Assembly: GCF_029836165.1 (NCBI RefSeq)
Contig: NZ_JAOEBG010000029.1
Coordinates: forward strand, 1 to 64,000
Reading direction: 5' to 3'
From: Pseudomonas sp. GD04091
GTDB lineage: Bacteria > Pseudomonadota > Gammaproteobacteria > Pseudomonadales > Pseudomonadaceae
Length of the DNA stretch: 64,000 nt
Below, in pieces: positions 50,308-58,871 of the stretch; position 1 is the first letter of the stretch, and the number at the start of each line of letters is the position of its first letter. A program made the position numbers and the translations under genes. Under the pieces are notes generated by a model, which was not told the DNA's origin, searched no databases, and saw nothing but the letters and a program-made list of their open reading frames with translations.

Positions 50308-51612
50308 ATGACTACCAGCAGCACCTACGCCGAACCAGCTTCGGCGACCCCGGTCAATTCCCCTGCCCGGGTGGCCACCGCCAGCTTCATCGGCACCGCC
50401 ATCGAGTTCTACGACTTCTACGTCTACGCCACCGCCGCCGCGCTGGTGATCGGGCCGGTGTTCTTCCCCTCGGGCTCCGGCACCGCGCAGATGCTCGCGG
50501 CCTTCCTGACCTTTGGCATCGCCTTCCTCGCCCGACCGCTGGGTTCGGCGCTGTTCGGCCACTTCGGCGACCGCATCGGGCGCAAGTCGACGCTGGTCGC
50601 TTCGCTGCTGCTGATGGGCGTCTCCACCACCCTGATCGGCGTGCTGCCCGGCTACGACAGCATCGGCGTGTGGGCGCCGATCATTCTCTGCGTGCTGCGC
50701 TTCGGTCAGGGCCTGGGACTGGGCGGCGAATGGGGCGGCGCGGCGCTGCTGGCCACCGAGAACGCACCGCAGGGCAAGCGTGCCTGGTTCGGCATGTTCC
50801 CGCAGCTCGGCCCCTCGATCGGCTTCCTCGCGGCCAACGGCCTGTTCCTCACCCTGGCCCTGGTGCTCAGCGACGAGCAGTTCCGTGAATGGGGCTGGCG
50901 CATTCCGTTCCTGCTCAGCGCCGCGCTGGTGCTGGTCGGCCTTTATGTACGGCTGAAGCTGGAGGAAAGCCCGGTGTTCGCCAAGGCGGTCGCCCGTCAC
51001 GAGCGAGTCAAGATGCCGGTGGTCGACCTGTTCGCCCGCTACTGGCTGCCCACCTTGCTGGGCGCCGCGGCCATGGTGGTGTGCTACGCGCTGTTCTACA
51101 TCTCCACGGTGTTCTCGCTCAGCTACGGCGTGACCACCCTGGGGTACAGCCGCGAGACCTTCCTCGGCTTGCTGTGCTTCGCCGTGGTCTTCATGGCCCT
51201 GGCCACGCCGCTGTCGGCCTGGCTCAGCGACCGTTACGGACGCAAGCCGGTGCTGGTGGTCGGTGGCCTGCTGGCCATCGCTTCGGGCTTCACCATGGAA
51301 CCGCTGCTGACCTCGGGTTCGACCACGGGCGTGGCGCTGTTCCTGGCCATCGAGCTGTTCCTGATGGGTGTGACCTTCGCGCCGATGGGGGCGTTGCTGC
51401 CGGAACTGTTCCCGACCCACGTGCGTTACACCGGGGCCTCGGCAGCCTACAACCTGGGCGGCATCGTCGGCGCCTCGGCGGCACCGTTCTTTGCCCAGAA
51501 ACTGGTGAGCATGGGGGGATTGAGCTGGGTGGGGGGATATGTGTCGGTGGCGGCGGTGATCAGTCTGATTGCTGTGTTGTGCCTGAAAGAGACGCGCGAT
51601 ACCGCACTTTGA
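50308..51612 (+). CDS. MFS transporter, metabolite:H+ symporter (MHS) type
   Basis: A 434-residue major facilitator of the MHS family. About 12 membrane helices are visible. The motif A region AFLARPLGSALFGHFGDRIG and the MHS signature GLGLGGEWGGAALLATENAP are clear, as is FDFYVYA-like IEFYDFYVYATAAALVIGP near the N terminus. The substrate is unknown; MHS members move dicarboxylates, shikimate, proline/betaine or aromatic acids. The start at 50308 has CAGGGA eight bases upstream; in-frame ATGs at 50287 and 50266 lack good sites. The gap 50066-50307 shows no gene or repeat that I recognise. Confidence 0.93.
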   Translation: MTTSSTYAEPASATPVNSPARVATASFIGTAIEFYDFYVYATAAALVIGPVFFPSGSGTAQMLAAFLTFGIAFLARPLGSALFGHFGDRIGRKSTLVASLLLMGVSTTLIGVLPGYDSIGVWAPIILCVLRFGQGLGLGGEWGGAALLATENAPQGKRAWFGMFPQLGPSIGFLAANGLFLTLALVLSDEQFREWGWRIPFLLSAALVLVGLYVRLKLEESPVFAKAVARHERVKMPVVDLFARYWLPTLLGAAAMVVCYALFYISTVFSLSYGVTTLGYSRETFLGLLCFAVVFMALATPLSAWLSDRYGRKPVLVVGGLLAIASGFTMEPLLTSGSTTGVALFLAIELFLMGVTFAPMGALLPELFPTHVRYTGASAAYNLGGIVGASAAPFFAQKLVSMGGLSWVGGYVSVAAVISLIAVLCLKETRDTAL

Positions 51613-51616
51613 ACCA

Positions 51617-51720
51617 TTGGGGCTGCTTGGCAGCCTTTCGCGGCACAAGGCCGCCGCTCCCACAGCGCGCCCCCTGTAGGAACGGCCTTGTGTCGCGAAA
51701 GGGGCGCAAAGCGCCCCCCC
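51617..51720. repeat. Inverted REP-like doublet (second family)
   Basis: GGGGCTGCTTGGCAGCC with TTTCGCGGCACAAGGCCGCC faces GGAACGGCCTTGTGTCGCG with AAAGGGGCGCAAAGCGCCCC. It lies between the convergent MFS and purT genes and probably serves both 3' ends. Confidence 0.85.
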
Positions 51721-51731
51721 GCAATCTCAGA

Positions 51732-52913
51732 TCAGAACTCGACCTTGACCGCCTGCGAAGCCCGGGTCGCCTTGGCCCGCGCCGCCTCGACCGACTCATC
51801 GCGCGCCAGACACACGCCCATGCGCCGGGTGCCATTGATTTCCGGCTTGCCGAACAGGCGAATGGCGGTATCCGGCTCGCTCAGGGCGGCGCCGAGGTTG
51901 GCGAAGCTGGTCTGCTGCGACTGGCCTTGCGGCAGGATCACCGCCGAAGCCGACGGGCCGAACTGGCGCACCACCGGGATCGGCAGGCCGAGAATGGCGC
52001 GGGCATGCAGGGCGAACTGCGACAAGTCCTGGGAAATCAAGGTCACCAGGCCCGTGTCGTGCGGACGCGGCGAAACTTCGCTGAACCACACCTGGTCGCC
52101 CTTGACGAACAGCTCGACGCCGAACAGGCCGCGGCCGCCCAGCGCGTCGGTGACCGCCTGGGCCACGCGCTGCGACTCGGCCAGCGCCTTCGGACTCATG
52201 GCCTGGGGCTGCCACGACTCCTGGTAGTCACCCTTCTCCTGACGGTGCCCCACCGGCTCCAGGAACGTGGTGCCACCGACATGCCGCACGGTCAGCAAGG
52301 TGATCTCGTACTCGAAGTCGATGAAGCCCTCGATGATCACCCGGCCCTTGCCGGCACGGCCGCCTTCCTGGGCATAGTCCCAGGCCTTCTGCAGGTCGTC
52401 GGCGCCGCGCAGCAGGCTCTGGCCCTTGCCCGACGAGCTCATCACCGGCTTGACCACGCAGGGATAGCCCAGGTCGGCCACGGCCTTCGCGTAGTCCTCG
52501 AAGGTATCGGCGAAGTGGTACGGCGAGGTCGGCAGGTCCAGCTCTTCCGCGGCCAGGCGACGGATGCCTTCACGGTTCATTGTCAGCTGGGTGGCGCGGG
52601 CGGTGGGCACCACGTTGAAGCCTTCGCTCTCCAGTTCCACCAGGGTGGCGGTGGCGATGGCCTCGATTTCCGGAACGATGTAGTGCGGCTTTTCCGCCTC
52701 GATCACTGCGCGCAGGGCGACGCCGTCGAGCATGTTGATCACATGGCTGCGATGCGCGACCTGCATGGCCGGCGCGTGGGCGTAGCGGTCCACGGCGATC
52801 ACCTCGACACCCAGGCGCTGCAGCTCGATCACCACTTCCTTGCCCAGCTCGCCGCAGCCGCACAGCAGTACACGGGTCGCGGTCGGCGACAATGGGGTTC
52901 CGATACGGGTCAT
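51732..52913 (-). CDS. purT: Formate-dependent phosphoribosylglycinamide formyltransferase (GAR transformylase 2)
   Basis: Formylates GAR from formate and ATP in purine synthesis. The 393-residue ATP-grasp enzyme has RVLLCGCGELGKEVVIELQR at the N terminus and EKPHYIVPEIEAIATATLVE. It also has PVMSSSGKGQSLLRGADDLQ, EITLLTVRHV, the metal site FGVELFVKGDQVWFSEVSPR, and RPHDTGLVTL. It is full length. The C terminus shows the usual RLFGKPEINGTRRMGVCLAR block. A VUT-family gene lies 74 bases upstream on the same strand. Confidence 0.98.
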   Translation of the reverse strand: MTRIGTPLSPTATRVLLCGCGELGKEVVIELQRLGVEVIAVDRYAHAPAMQVAHRSHVINMLDGVALRAVIEAEKPHYIVPEIEAIATATLVELESEGFNVVPTARATQLTMNREGIRRLAAEELDLPTSPYHFADTFEDYAKAVADLGYPCVVKPVMSSSGKGQSLLRGADDLQKAWDYAQEGGRAGKGRVIIEGFIDFEYEITLLTVRHVGGTTFLEPVGHRQEKGDYQESWQPQAMSPKALAESQRVAQAVTDALGGRGLFGVELFVKGDQVWFSEVSPRPHDTGLVTLISQDLSQFALHARAILGLPIPVVRQFGPSASAVILPQGQSQQTSFANLGAALSEPDTAIRLFGKPEINGTRRMGVCLARDESVEAARAKATRASQAVKVEF

Positions 52914-52987
52914 TTCAGGTCCTCGAAGACGTCCGGGGCCGCGCCACGCTGGCTGCCGCCCGCTGAAAAATGGACCGCCATTCTACA

Positions 52988-53455
52988 TCAGGAAGTCGCC
53001 ACCGCGCGCCGTGCACGCCAGGCCATGATCAGCCACACCGCCGTGACCCCGGCGAACTTAGACGCCATCGCCGTGCCGACCACCGCTGGCGTCAGCGCGC
53101 CGATCATGCCGAAGAAGATGAAGGTGTCCACCGGGATGCTCAGCGCCGAACTGAGCCAGAGACGATCGCGCAGAGGGCGGCGGGTGACGCTGAACACCAG
53201 CCAGTCGATCAGTTCGGACACGAAGAACGCGGTGGCGCTGGCCAGGGCGATGGCCGGCTCCGAGGTCACGTACGAGAGCACCAGCGCGACCAGCATGGCC
53301 AGCAGCGCGCCATGCCCGTAGCGGGTCTGCACCATGTCGCGCAGGATGAACACCAGGCCGCCCCAGGCGGACCAGATCACGTCCAGGTGCGGCGCGCTGG
53401 AGAAGGCGTAGTTGATCAGCACCACGCTGCTGATGTAGGCGATGAGATAGAACAT
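52988..53455 (-). CDS. VUT family protein (COG1738-like queuosine precursor transporter)
   Basis: A 155-residue membrane protein with about five helices: FYLIAYISSVVLINYAFSS, LLAMLVALVLSYVTSEPAIA, LASATAFFVSELIDWLVFSV, ALSIPVDTFIFFGMIGALT, and a C-terminal helix. The SELIDW and PVDTFIFF segments match the vitamin uptake/queuosine-precursor (YhhQ-like) family, though the protein is shorter than the usual 220 or so residues. A queuosine precursor (preQ0/preQ1) transport role is by family only. A REP hairpin separates it from the DUF1289 gene upstream. Confidence 0.8.
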   Translation of the reverse strand: MFYLIAYISSVVLINYAFSSAPHLDVIWSAWGGLVFILRDMVQTRYGHGALLAMLVALVLSYVTSEPAIALASATAFFVSELIDWLVFSVTRRPLRDRLWLSSALSIPVDTFIFFGMIGALTPAVVGTAMASKFAGVTAVWLIMAWRARRAVATS

Positions 53456-53514
53456 GTTCTGTGTGTTCGGTGGACCAGCCGCACAGAGTACTTGAATTTG
53501 CAGTCAGCGCCAGA

Positions 53515-53538
53515 CTCTTCGCGGGTTTACCCGCGAAG
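53515..53538. repeat. Single REP unit after the DUF1289 gene
   Basis: TCTTCGCGGGT / ACCCGCGAAGA, eleven base pairs with a two-base loop, then TGCCCGCGC. It is a P. putida REP core placed 16 bases past the DUF1289 stop, where it can act as an RNA 3'-end stabiliser or terminator. Confidence 0.9.
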
Positions 53539-53553
53539 ATGCCCGCGCAGATT

Positions 53554-53751
53554 CTACGATCCGATGATCAGCCCGGCCGCCAGCGCCCGCTCATGGCACT
53601 TCTTGAGCACCTCCCGGCGCTGCTCGTTGTCCATTCGCCCCCAACGGGTGATCTCGTCCACCGTGCGCTGGCACCCGGTGCAGATATCCTGCTCGTCCAG
53701 CGCGCAGATACTGACGCAGGGCGAGGCCACTGGCCGTTCGTCAGTCTTCAT
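53554..53751 (-). CDS. DUF1289 domain protein
   Basis: A 65-residue protein carrying the DUF1289 motif: PCVSICALDEQDICTGCQRT with four cysteines (CxxxC, then CxxC), followed by EITRWGRMDNEQRREVL, which is diagnostic. The cysteines suggest a small metal or Fe-S site; the function is unknown. It overlaps the end of the gamma-carbonic anhydrase gene by 11 bases and is the last gene of that minus-strand group. Confidence 0.9.
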   Translation of the reverse strand: MKTDERPVASPCVSICALDEQDICTGCQRTVDEITRWGRMDNEQRREVLKKCHERALAAGLIIGS

Positions 53752-54265
53752 CGATCACCAGGTCGCGGGCATAGCGCTGGGCGTTGTGCACGTAATGCGC
53801 GGCGCTGGCCTCGAGCATGCGCTTGTGCTGCTCGCTGAGTTCGCGCACCACCTTGCCCGGCGAGCCCATCACCAGGGAACCGTCGGGAATCTCCTTGCCT
53901 TCGGGGATCAGCGCATTGGCGCCGATGATGCAGTGCCTGCCGATGCGCGCCCCATTGAGGATGACCGCGTTGATACCGACCAGGCTGTAGTCGCCTACCG
54001 TGCAGCCGTGCAGCATGGCGTTGTGGCCGATGGTCACGCCCTTGCCGATCGTCAGCGGCGAGCCCATGTCGGTGTGCATCACCGTGCCATCCTGGACATT
54101 GCTGTCCTCGCCGATGTCGATCAGCTCGTTGTCGCCGCGCAGCACCGCACCGAACCACACGCTGGCCCGCGCCTGCAGGCGCACCTTGCCGATCAGCGTG
54201 GCATTGGGCGCGGCCCAGCTCTCGGGATGGGCTTCGACCCGCAGGTCGCCCAGGCGGTATTTCAT
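53741..54265 (-). CDS. Gamma-type carbonic anhydrase family protein
   Basis: A 174-residue left-handed beta-helix protein of the gamma-carbonic anhydrase/PaaY-YrdA type. Hexapeptide repeats run from WAAPNATLIGKVRLQARASV through GVTIGHNAMLHGCTVGDYSL to IGRHCIIGANALIPEGKEIP. Likely zinc ligands are the His in DGTVMHTD and the pair in GHNAMLHG. Activity in this subgroup is variable and often undetected, so it is named by family only. The start at 54265 gives MKYRLGDLRVEAHPESW. It follows the NUDIX gene by 43 bases and overlaps DUF1289. Confidence 0.93.
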   Translation of the reverse strand: MKYRLGDLRVEAHPESWAAPNATLIGKVRLQARASVWFGAVLRGDNELIDIGEDSNVQDGTVMHTDMGSPLTIGKGVTIGHNAMLHGCTVGDYSLVGINAVILNGARIGRHCIIGANALIPEGKEIPDGSLVMGSPGKVVRELSEQHKRMLEASAAHYVHNAQRYARDLVIDED

Positions 54266-54308
54266 GTGTCGCTCCTCACGGTAGGTTCGGTGGCGGGGTG
54301 AGCCCCGC

Positions 54309-54908
54309 TCAATTCTGGATGAGACGCTCGGGGGGCTGGTGCAGGCTGATACCGGCATCGAACAGCAGGTTGACCAGTTCGACGATCATGATCGCCGACA
54401 ACCCCCAGATCTTGTATTCGCCGTAACGATAACTGGGCACGTACCAACTGCGTCCCTGATAGTCGATACGGTGGGTATGCTCACGCGGGTCCTGGCGGAA
54501 GAACGCCAGTGGCACGCTGAACACGGCGGCGATTTCCGCGTCATTGGCGCGGTACTCGACATAATCGGGAATCAAACCGACGAATGGCGTCACCTTCAGG
54601 CCATGCAGCGAAATCACCGAGCTGAGCGGGCCAAGCACTTCCACCAGGCCAGGGGGCAGGCCGATTTCCTCTTCGGCCTCACGCAGGGCGGTGAACACCA
54701 GGTCAGGGTCCTCCGGATCGCGCCGGCCACCTGGAAACGCCACTTCGCCACCGTGGGTGGACAGGCCCTTGGCCCGTAGCGTGAGGACCAGCTCCGGCTC
54801 GTCGCTGCGGGTGATGGGCAGCAGTACCGCCGCCTCGGGGAAACGGCGATCCACCTCGAGTGACGCGGGGGTGTGGTTGCTCATTCGGCGAAGAAGCTCG
54901 TCCAGCAT
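54309..54908 (-). CDS. NUDIX hydrolase, CoA pyrophosphatase type
   Basis: A 199-residue NUDIX protein of the NudL/CoA diphosphatase type, which cleaves CoA or acyl-CoA to phosphopantetheine and 3',5'-ADP. The NUDIX box with its surroundings reads EVAFPGGRRDPEDPDLVFTA then LREAEEEIGL. The upstream RFPEAAVLLPITRSDEPELV and downstream SLHGLKVTPFVGLIPDYVEY match the CoAse family. The start at 54908 (MLDELLRRMSNHTPAS) is the best N terminus. It is divergent from the next NUDIX gene and first in the group with gamma-CA and DUF1289. Confidence 0.93.
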   Translation of the reverse strand: MLDELLRRMSNHTPASLEVDRRFPEAAVLLPITRSDEPELVLTLRAKGLSTHGGEVAFPGGRRDPEDPDLVFTALREAEEEIGLPPGLVEVLGPLSSVISLHGLKVTPFVGLIPDYVEYRANDAEIAAVFSVPLAFFRQDPREHTHRIDYQGRSWYVPSYRYGEYKIWGLSAIMIVELVNLLFDAGISLHQPPERLIQN

Positions 54909-55044
54909 TACGCACTCTCGATTCCAAGGCCTGCCCCGCATGATGCACCAAAGCCGCGAGGCACCCAAGCCCCGCCCGCAGGCCGCTTGCGGTGGGCGGG
55001 CCGGGCACGCCAAGATAGCCCGACCCCACAGGAATGAATAAAGC

Positions 55045-55599
55045 ATGAAATTCTGCAGCGCGTGTGGCCAGCCGGTCACCCAGCGAATCCCCGAAGGCGA
55101 CAGCCGCCCGCGCCATGTGTGCGAGCATTGCCACACCATTCATTACCAGAACCCCAACATCGTCGCCGGCGTACTGCCCATCTGGGGCAGCCAGGTGCTG
55201 CTGTGTCGTCGTGCCATCGAGCCGCGCCGCGGCTTCTGGACCCTGCCCGCCGGCTTCATGGAGAACGGCGAGACCCTGGATCAGGCCGCCCGTCGCGAAA
55301 CCGTCGAGGAAGCCTGCGCCCGAGTCGGCGACACCACCCTCTACCAGCTGTTCGACCTGCCGCACATCAATCAGGTGCATGTGTTCTTTCGCGCCGAACT
55401 CGCCGACCTGGACTTCGCCGTCGGCGTCGAGAGCCTGGAGGTGCGCCTTTTCGAGGAGCACGAGATCCCCTGGGATGAGCTGGCTTTCCGGACCGTCACA
55501 CGCACACTAGAATGCTATTATCGCGACCGCATCAGGCAGCACTACCCGATAGGCCATGAATACCTGCCGCCGATGAACGTCTCGTCGTCCACCACTTAA
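55045..55599 (+). CDS. NUDIX hydrolase with N-terminal zinc ribbon
   Basis: A 184-residue NUDIX protein. A zinc ribbon at the N terminus (MKFCSACGQPV, then HVCEHCHTIHYQNP) supplies two CxxC pairs, as in NudC-like NADH/NAD-cap hydrolases. The NUDIX box follows: GFMENGETLDQAARRETVEE with the AC segment after it. The body lacks the extra N-terminal domain of NudC, so it is more like the short zinc-ribbon NUDIX class of unknown substrate. It is divergent from the CoA pyrophosphatase gene and 19 bases upstream of the L,D-transpeptidase gene. Confidence 0.92.
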   Translation: MKFCSACGQPVTQRIPEGDSRPRHVCEHCHTIHYQNPNIVAGVLPIWGSQVLLCRRAIEPRRGFWTLPAGFMENGETLDQAARRETVEEACARVGDTTLYQLFDLPHINQVHVFFRAELADLDFAVGVESLEVRLFEEHEIPWDELAFRTVTRTLECYYRDRIRQHYPIGHEYLPPMNVSSSTT

Positions 55600-55618
55600 G
55601 TCTTCAGGGATAGGTTTC

Positions 55619-56182
55619 ATGCGCTGGCTGCTTGCCCTCTTCTGCCTCAGTGTCGTCTCGGTGTCGCAAGCGGCCTTCACCGAGACCATCATCCGCAAGA
55701 CTCCGTCGGCCACGCCGTCGCCGGTCCAGCCGGCCGCCGGTGCCGCCCAGCAGGAACGCCTGATCGACAAGGTGCTGGTGATCAAGTCCGAACGCCGGCT
55801 GCAACTGATCAGCCGGGGCGAACCGCTCAAGACCTACCGCATTTCCCTGGGCAAGCAGCCCAAGGGCGCCAAGGAGCGCGAGGGCGACAAGAGAACCCCC
55901 GAAGGCCTGTACTGGCTGGACTGGCGCAAGGTCAGCGACCGCTACAACCTGGCCATGCACATCTCCTATCCGAACATCAGCGACGCGGCCAAGGCCCGGC
56001 GTGAAGGCGTGGCCCCCGGCAGCATGATCATGATCCACGGCACGCCGATCAACGAAGAGTACCCGGAGTGGTACTTCCACACCCTCGACTGGACCGAAGG
56101 CTGCATCGCCATGCGCAACGACGACATGCAGGAAGTGTGGAGCATGGTCAAGGACGGGACGCTGATCGAGATTCGCCCCTGA
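55619..56182 (+). CDS. L,D-transpeptidase (YkuD domain)
   Basis: A 187-residue periplasmic protein with a signal peptide (WLLALFCLSVVSVSQA, cleavage near residue 18) and a YkuD domain. Such enzymes make 3-3 peptidoglycan crosslinks or attach lipoproteins. VLVIKSERRLQLISRGEPLK and YRISLGKQPKGAKEREGDKR are typical. The catalytic motif is HGTPIN...TEGCIAMRNDDMQEVW, with the active Cys in the GCIAMRN stretch and the His at HG. It follows the NUDIX gene by 19 bases. The type II secretion operon begins on the opposite strand beyond its stop. Confidence 0.93.
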   Translation: MRWLLALFCLSVVSVSQAAFTETIIRKTPSATPSPVQPAAGAAQQERLIDKVLVIKSERRLQLISRGEPLKTYRISLGKQPKGAKEREGDKRTPEGLYWLDWRKVSDRYNLAMHISYPNISDAAKARREGVAPGSMIMIHGTPINEEYPEWYFHTLDWTEGCIAMRNDDMQEVWSMVKDGTLIEIRP

Positions 56183-56204
56183 GCGCAGCGGCGATGTGGT
56201 GACG

Positions 56205-56852
56205 TCACCAGCGCACCACCCGCTGGCCCTGCAACGCCTCCGCCCCCAACCATTGCACCCCACGCAGCACCGGCGTCAGCCCGGCCTCGGGCTGCACCTC
56301 GATATCCACCGTTGCCCGGCGTCCCGGCAGATCGGCGTCCAGCACCAACTGGTGCTGGCCCGGCAACCGCAGATTCCCGGATAGCCGCCAGCCTCCCTGG
56401 CAGCGCATCTCGATCGCCCCTTGCCCCAACCCGAGAGACCAGGGCTCGACCAGCGCCAGGTCGTTCACCGTGATGCGCCCTTGCGCGGCCTGGCATTGCC
56501 GCCCCGCCCCCTGCAGCCGCATCACCCCTTGCCATTGCCCGCCCAGACGGTATCCCTGCGGCACACTGTAGCGCCTGCCCAGGGCCTCCACCTCGGCCTG
56601 CCAGCGCCACGGCCAGCCCTTCAGTCGCGCCTGCCAGCCCTGCCCCTGAAACCCTAGCCAGAGCTGTGCTTCCAGACGCCACGGGTTCAGGTCCCAGCGT
56701 AGCGGCCCGACCGTCCCCAGCCGTGCCGCCTGCCCCTGCCACAGGCTACCCGTGACACCCTGCAGGGGCAGGCCCAGCCAACCGGCCGGCCATTGGGCCA
56801 GCAAGGTCAGGATGAACACCAGGCCCAACCAGGCACCGGCCCGGCGACTCAT
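56205..56852 (-). CDS. gspN: Type II secretion system protein N
   Basis: A 215-residue inner-membrane protein that I assign to GspN by position and architecture: one N-terminal membrane helix (WLGLVFILTLLAQWPAGWLG). A periplasmic beta-rich domain follows with LQGVTGSLWQGQAARLGTVG, which contains the family's GSLWxG-like pattern, and with the WDLNPW segment. It is the last gene of the operon. Its start overlaps gspM by four bases. The sequence is Trp and Gly rich, as other GspN proteins are. The homology is weak, so confidence is moderate. Confidence 0.82.
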   Translation of the reverse strand: MSRRAGAWLGLVFILTLLAQWPAGWLGLPLQGVTGSLWQGQAARLGTVGPLRWDLNPWRLEAQLWLGFQGQGWQARLKGWPWRWQAEVEALGRRYSVPQGYRLGGQWQGVMRLQGAGRQCQAAQGRITVNDLALVEPWSLGLGQGAIEMRCQGGWRLSGNLRLPGQHQLVLDADLPGRRATVDIEVQPEAGLTPVLRGVQWLGAEALQGQRVVRW

Positions 56853-57223
56853 GGCAGGACCTGCACATCGAAGCGCAGCCCGTCCTCGTCGCGCATCAGC
56901 CCCCACTGCAGCGGCTGCGCACCGTCCTCGCGCAACGCCTGCAACCATTCCTGCAGGACCTGCGCCTCGGCCACCTTGCCGCGCAGCCGCCAACGTGCGC
57001 CGTCGGGTTGCACCTCAACGAGATCGATGTGGCGGGCCTGGGCCGACTGACGCAAGCGTTCCAGGCTCAACGACGGGCCCTCGCGCAGCCCCGCCACCGA
57101 TTCGGCCAACCCGCGCCATTGCGCCCACTCACGCCAGACGCCCAGCCCTTCGCGCAACGCGAGGAACGCCAGCAGCACGCCCACCAGCCCCCAGGCCAGC
57201 CACAGCCGATGATGCCGGCTCAC
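56849..57223 (-). CDS. gspM: Type II secretion system protein M
   Basis: A 124-residue bitopic protein: a short cytoplasmic tail, one membrane helix (LWLAWGLVGVLLAFLALREG), then a helical and ferredoxin-like periplasmic domain (SLERLRQSAQARHIDLVEVQ, LQEWLQALREDGAQPLQWGL). It begins with GTG at 57223; this GTGA overlaps the gspL stop. GspM is normally about 160 residues, so it is somewhat short. It partners GspL in the inner-membrane assembly platform. The assignment is by position and topology. Confidence 0.8.
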   Translation of the reverse strand: MSRHHRLWLAWGLVGVLLAFLALREGLGVWREWAQWRGLAESVAGLREGPSLSLERLRQSAQARHIDLVEVQPDGARWRLRGKVAEAQVLQEWLQALREDGAQPLQWGLMRDEDGLRFDVQVLP

Positions 57224-58284
57224 GATGCCACCCCCAGGTCGAACACCACGCGGCGCCCGTCCTCCTCGACCTGCGCCGGCGCACCCATGGCCGTGGCCAT
57301 GGCCTGCCAGGGTGGCGTGTCCCCTTCGCCTTCGAGCTCCAGGTGCCAGCGCTGCCCATCGAAGCGCACCGCCCGCAACTGCCAACCGGGATTCCCGCTC
57401 AGCCACGCCTGCAACTGTGCCTGCAACCCTTCGAGCCGACGCAGGCGTACCTCACGTTCATTCTGCTCGTCACGCAGACGCTTGAGTGCCTGGGCGGCCT
57501 GGCGCGGCGAGGCCTGCGCCGCGGTCACCGCCAACACCTGCTCACGATAGACCTTGGCCTGGCGCCATTGCTGCGCGCACCACAGCCCGCCCCAGGCCAC
57601 GGCCAGCACCAGGCAGGCGACAGCCAGCCGCCACTGTGCCACGGCCAGCCTCAGGCGCGGTCGAGCGCGACGGCTTTCGAACAGCGCCGGCACACGGTCA
57701 AGACTGGCCAGCGTCGGTGGCCATGCCCCCTCCACGGTGCCCGGCGCCCCGTCCTGCCAGTCCACAGGCGCGTCCAGGCCTGGTGTTCGCGGCCAGGCCA
57801 ACCAGTGCGCCCGACCCTCGCCGTCGACGCCGGTGCAGAGTGTCATCTCCCCACGTTGCCAGACATGACACCGCTCAGGCAGCAACTGGAACTCCGCCCA
57901 GCAGCGCTCCACCGGCAAGGCCCACGCGTCGCATTGCGCCCGCCACTCGTCCAGCCACCGTCGCGCCACCACCACCAGCCGCAGCTGGCCGGGCAGGCGC
58001 CCGACACAGGCGCAGCTGACTTCGTCTGCGGCCTGGGCCAGTCGGTCTTCGAGCAGCAGCGACCATTCCTCGCGCTTGAGCCCGGGCGGCGCGGGCACCT
58101 GGAAGTGGCTGCAGTGCTCGGCGGGAACGATCAGGGCGATCCGCGCACCCAGCCCTGCCGGAGGTTGACCCTGCCCTGCGCGCACGGGCCGCCCCTGCTC
58201 GACCAGCAACCAGTCCCACGCCTGCCCCGGGCGCAGCAGCAGCCAGGGTTGTGTCGTTGACCGGCGGCGCCACTCAAGCTTCAT
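57220..58284 (-). CDS. gspL: Type II secretion system protein L
   Basis: A 354-residue platform protein whose actin-like cytoplasmic part recruits the GspE ATPase. The cytoplasmic domain (residues about 1-225) includes ALIVPAEHCSHFQVPAPPGL and RLVVVARRWLDEWRAQCDAW. One membrane helix (VACLVLAVAWGGLWCAQQW) near residue 230 is followed by a periplasmic domain with a coiled coil (QALKRLRDEQNEREVRLRRL). The length is a little below that of other GspL proteins (about 380-400). The start at 58284 overlaps gspJ by four bases and the end overlaps gspM. There is no gspK between gspJ and gspL. Confidence 0.88.
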   Translation of the reverse strand: MKLEWRRRSTTQPWLLLRPGQAWDWLLVEQGRPVRAGQGQPPAGLGARIALIVPAEHCSHFQVPAPPGLKREEWSLLLEDRLAQAADEVSCACVGRLPGQLRLVVVARRWLDEWRAQCDAWALPVERCWAEFQLLPERCHVWQRGEMTLCTGVDGEGRAHWLAWPRTPGLDAPVDWQDGAPGTVEGAWPPTLASLDRVPALFESRRARPRLRLAVAQWRLAVACLVLAVAWGGLWCAQQWRQAKVYREQVLAVTAAQASPRQAAQALKRLRDEQNEREVRLRRLEGLQAQLQAWLSGNPGWQLRAVRFDGQRWHLELEGEGDTPPWQAMATAMGAPAQVEEDGRRVVFDLGVAS

Positions 58285-58871
58285 GAACGCCCCCAAGGCA
58301 GAACGAAGGTACAGGCATACGGTGCTCCATCGCGCACAAGCTCCACGCGCACGCCCCGTCCGGGGTGCGCCGGTTGATCAGACGGCCAGGCCAGCCAACG
58401 GCCGGACTGGTGGTAGAGGATGTTCATCGCGCTGACCCGTTCGAGTCGCTCACGCACGACCCAGTGAGAAGCCGTGGCGGCATACAGGTCAGCCGAGGTT
58501 TCCAGCAGCAGGCGTTGTTCGCGGGGCTCGAATCGCAGGCGCTGGCGTTGCAGGCGCGAGCCACCCTCGGCCTGCGGCCAAGCGGCGGCGGCCACCCACA
58601 GCAACTGCTGGCGATCGGGTTGCCAGTCGAACCAGCGCGGCGCCAGTGGCAGGCGTTGTTCGTACACGCGGCGCAACAGCGGGCTGTCGAAACGCCGCTC
58701 CAGGGCCAGGCAGAAGTCCAGCACGCCGGTTTCGCGCACCTGTGCGTCGAGCCGTTCGCGCACCTTCAGCCAGCCGTTGACCAGTGCCGACAGCAGCACG
58801 CCGAGCAAGGCGGTGAGCGCCAGGGCCACCAGCAGCTCGATCAGGGTCAGGCCCGACTGGCGACGCTTCAT
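58281..58871 (-). CDS. gspJ: Type II secretion minor pseudopilin GspJ
   Basis: A 196-residue prepilin-like protein. The leader is MKRRQSG, with cleavage before LTLIELLVALALTALLG, including the Glu at +5. The C-terminal part contains LERRFDSPLLRRVYEQRLPL and DWQPDRQQLLWVAAAAWPQ. The first residue after the Gly is Leu rather than the usual Phe, but the processing site still reads G-L-T-L-I-E. Assignment as J follows its size and its place after gspI. It overlaps gspI by four bases at its start and gspL by four at its end. Confidence 0.87.
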   Translation of the reverse strand: MKRRQSGLTLIELLVALALTALLGVLLSALVNGWLKVRERLDAQVRETGVLDFCLALERRFDSPLLRRVYEQRLPLAPRWFDWQPDRQQLLWVAAAAWPQAEGGSRLQRQRLRFEPREQRLLLETSADLYAATASHWVVRERLERVSAMNILYHQSGRWLAWPSDQPAHPGRGVRVELVRDGAPYACTFVLPWGRS

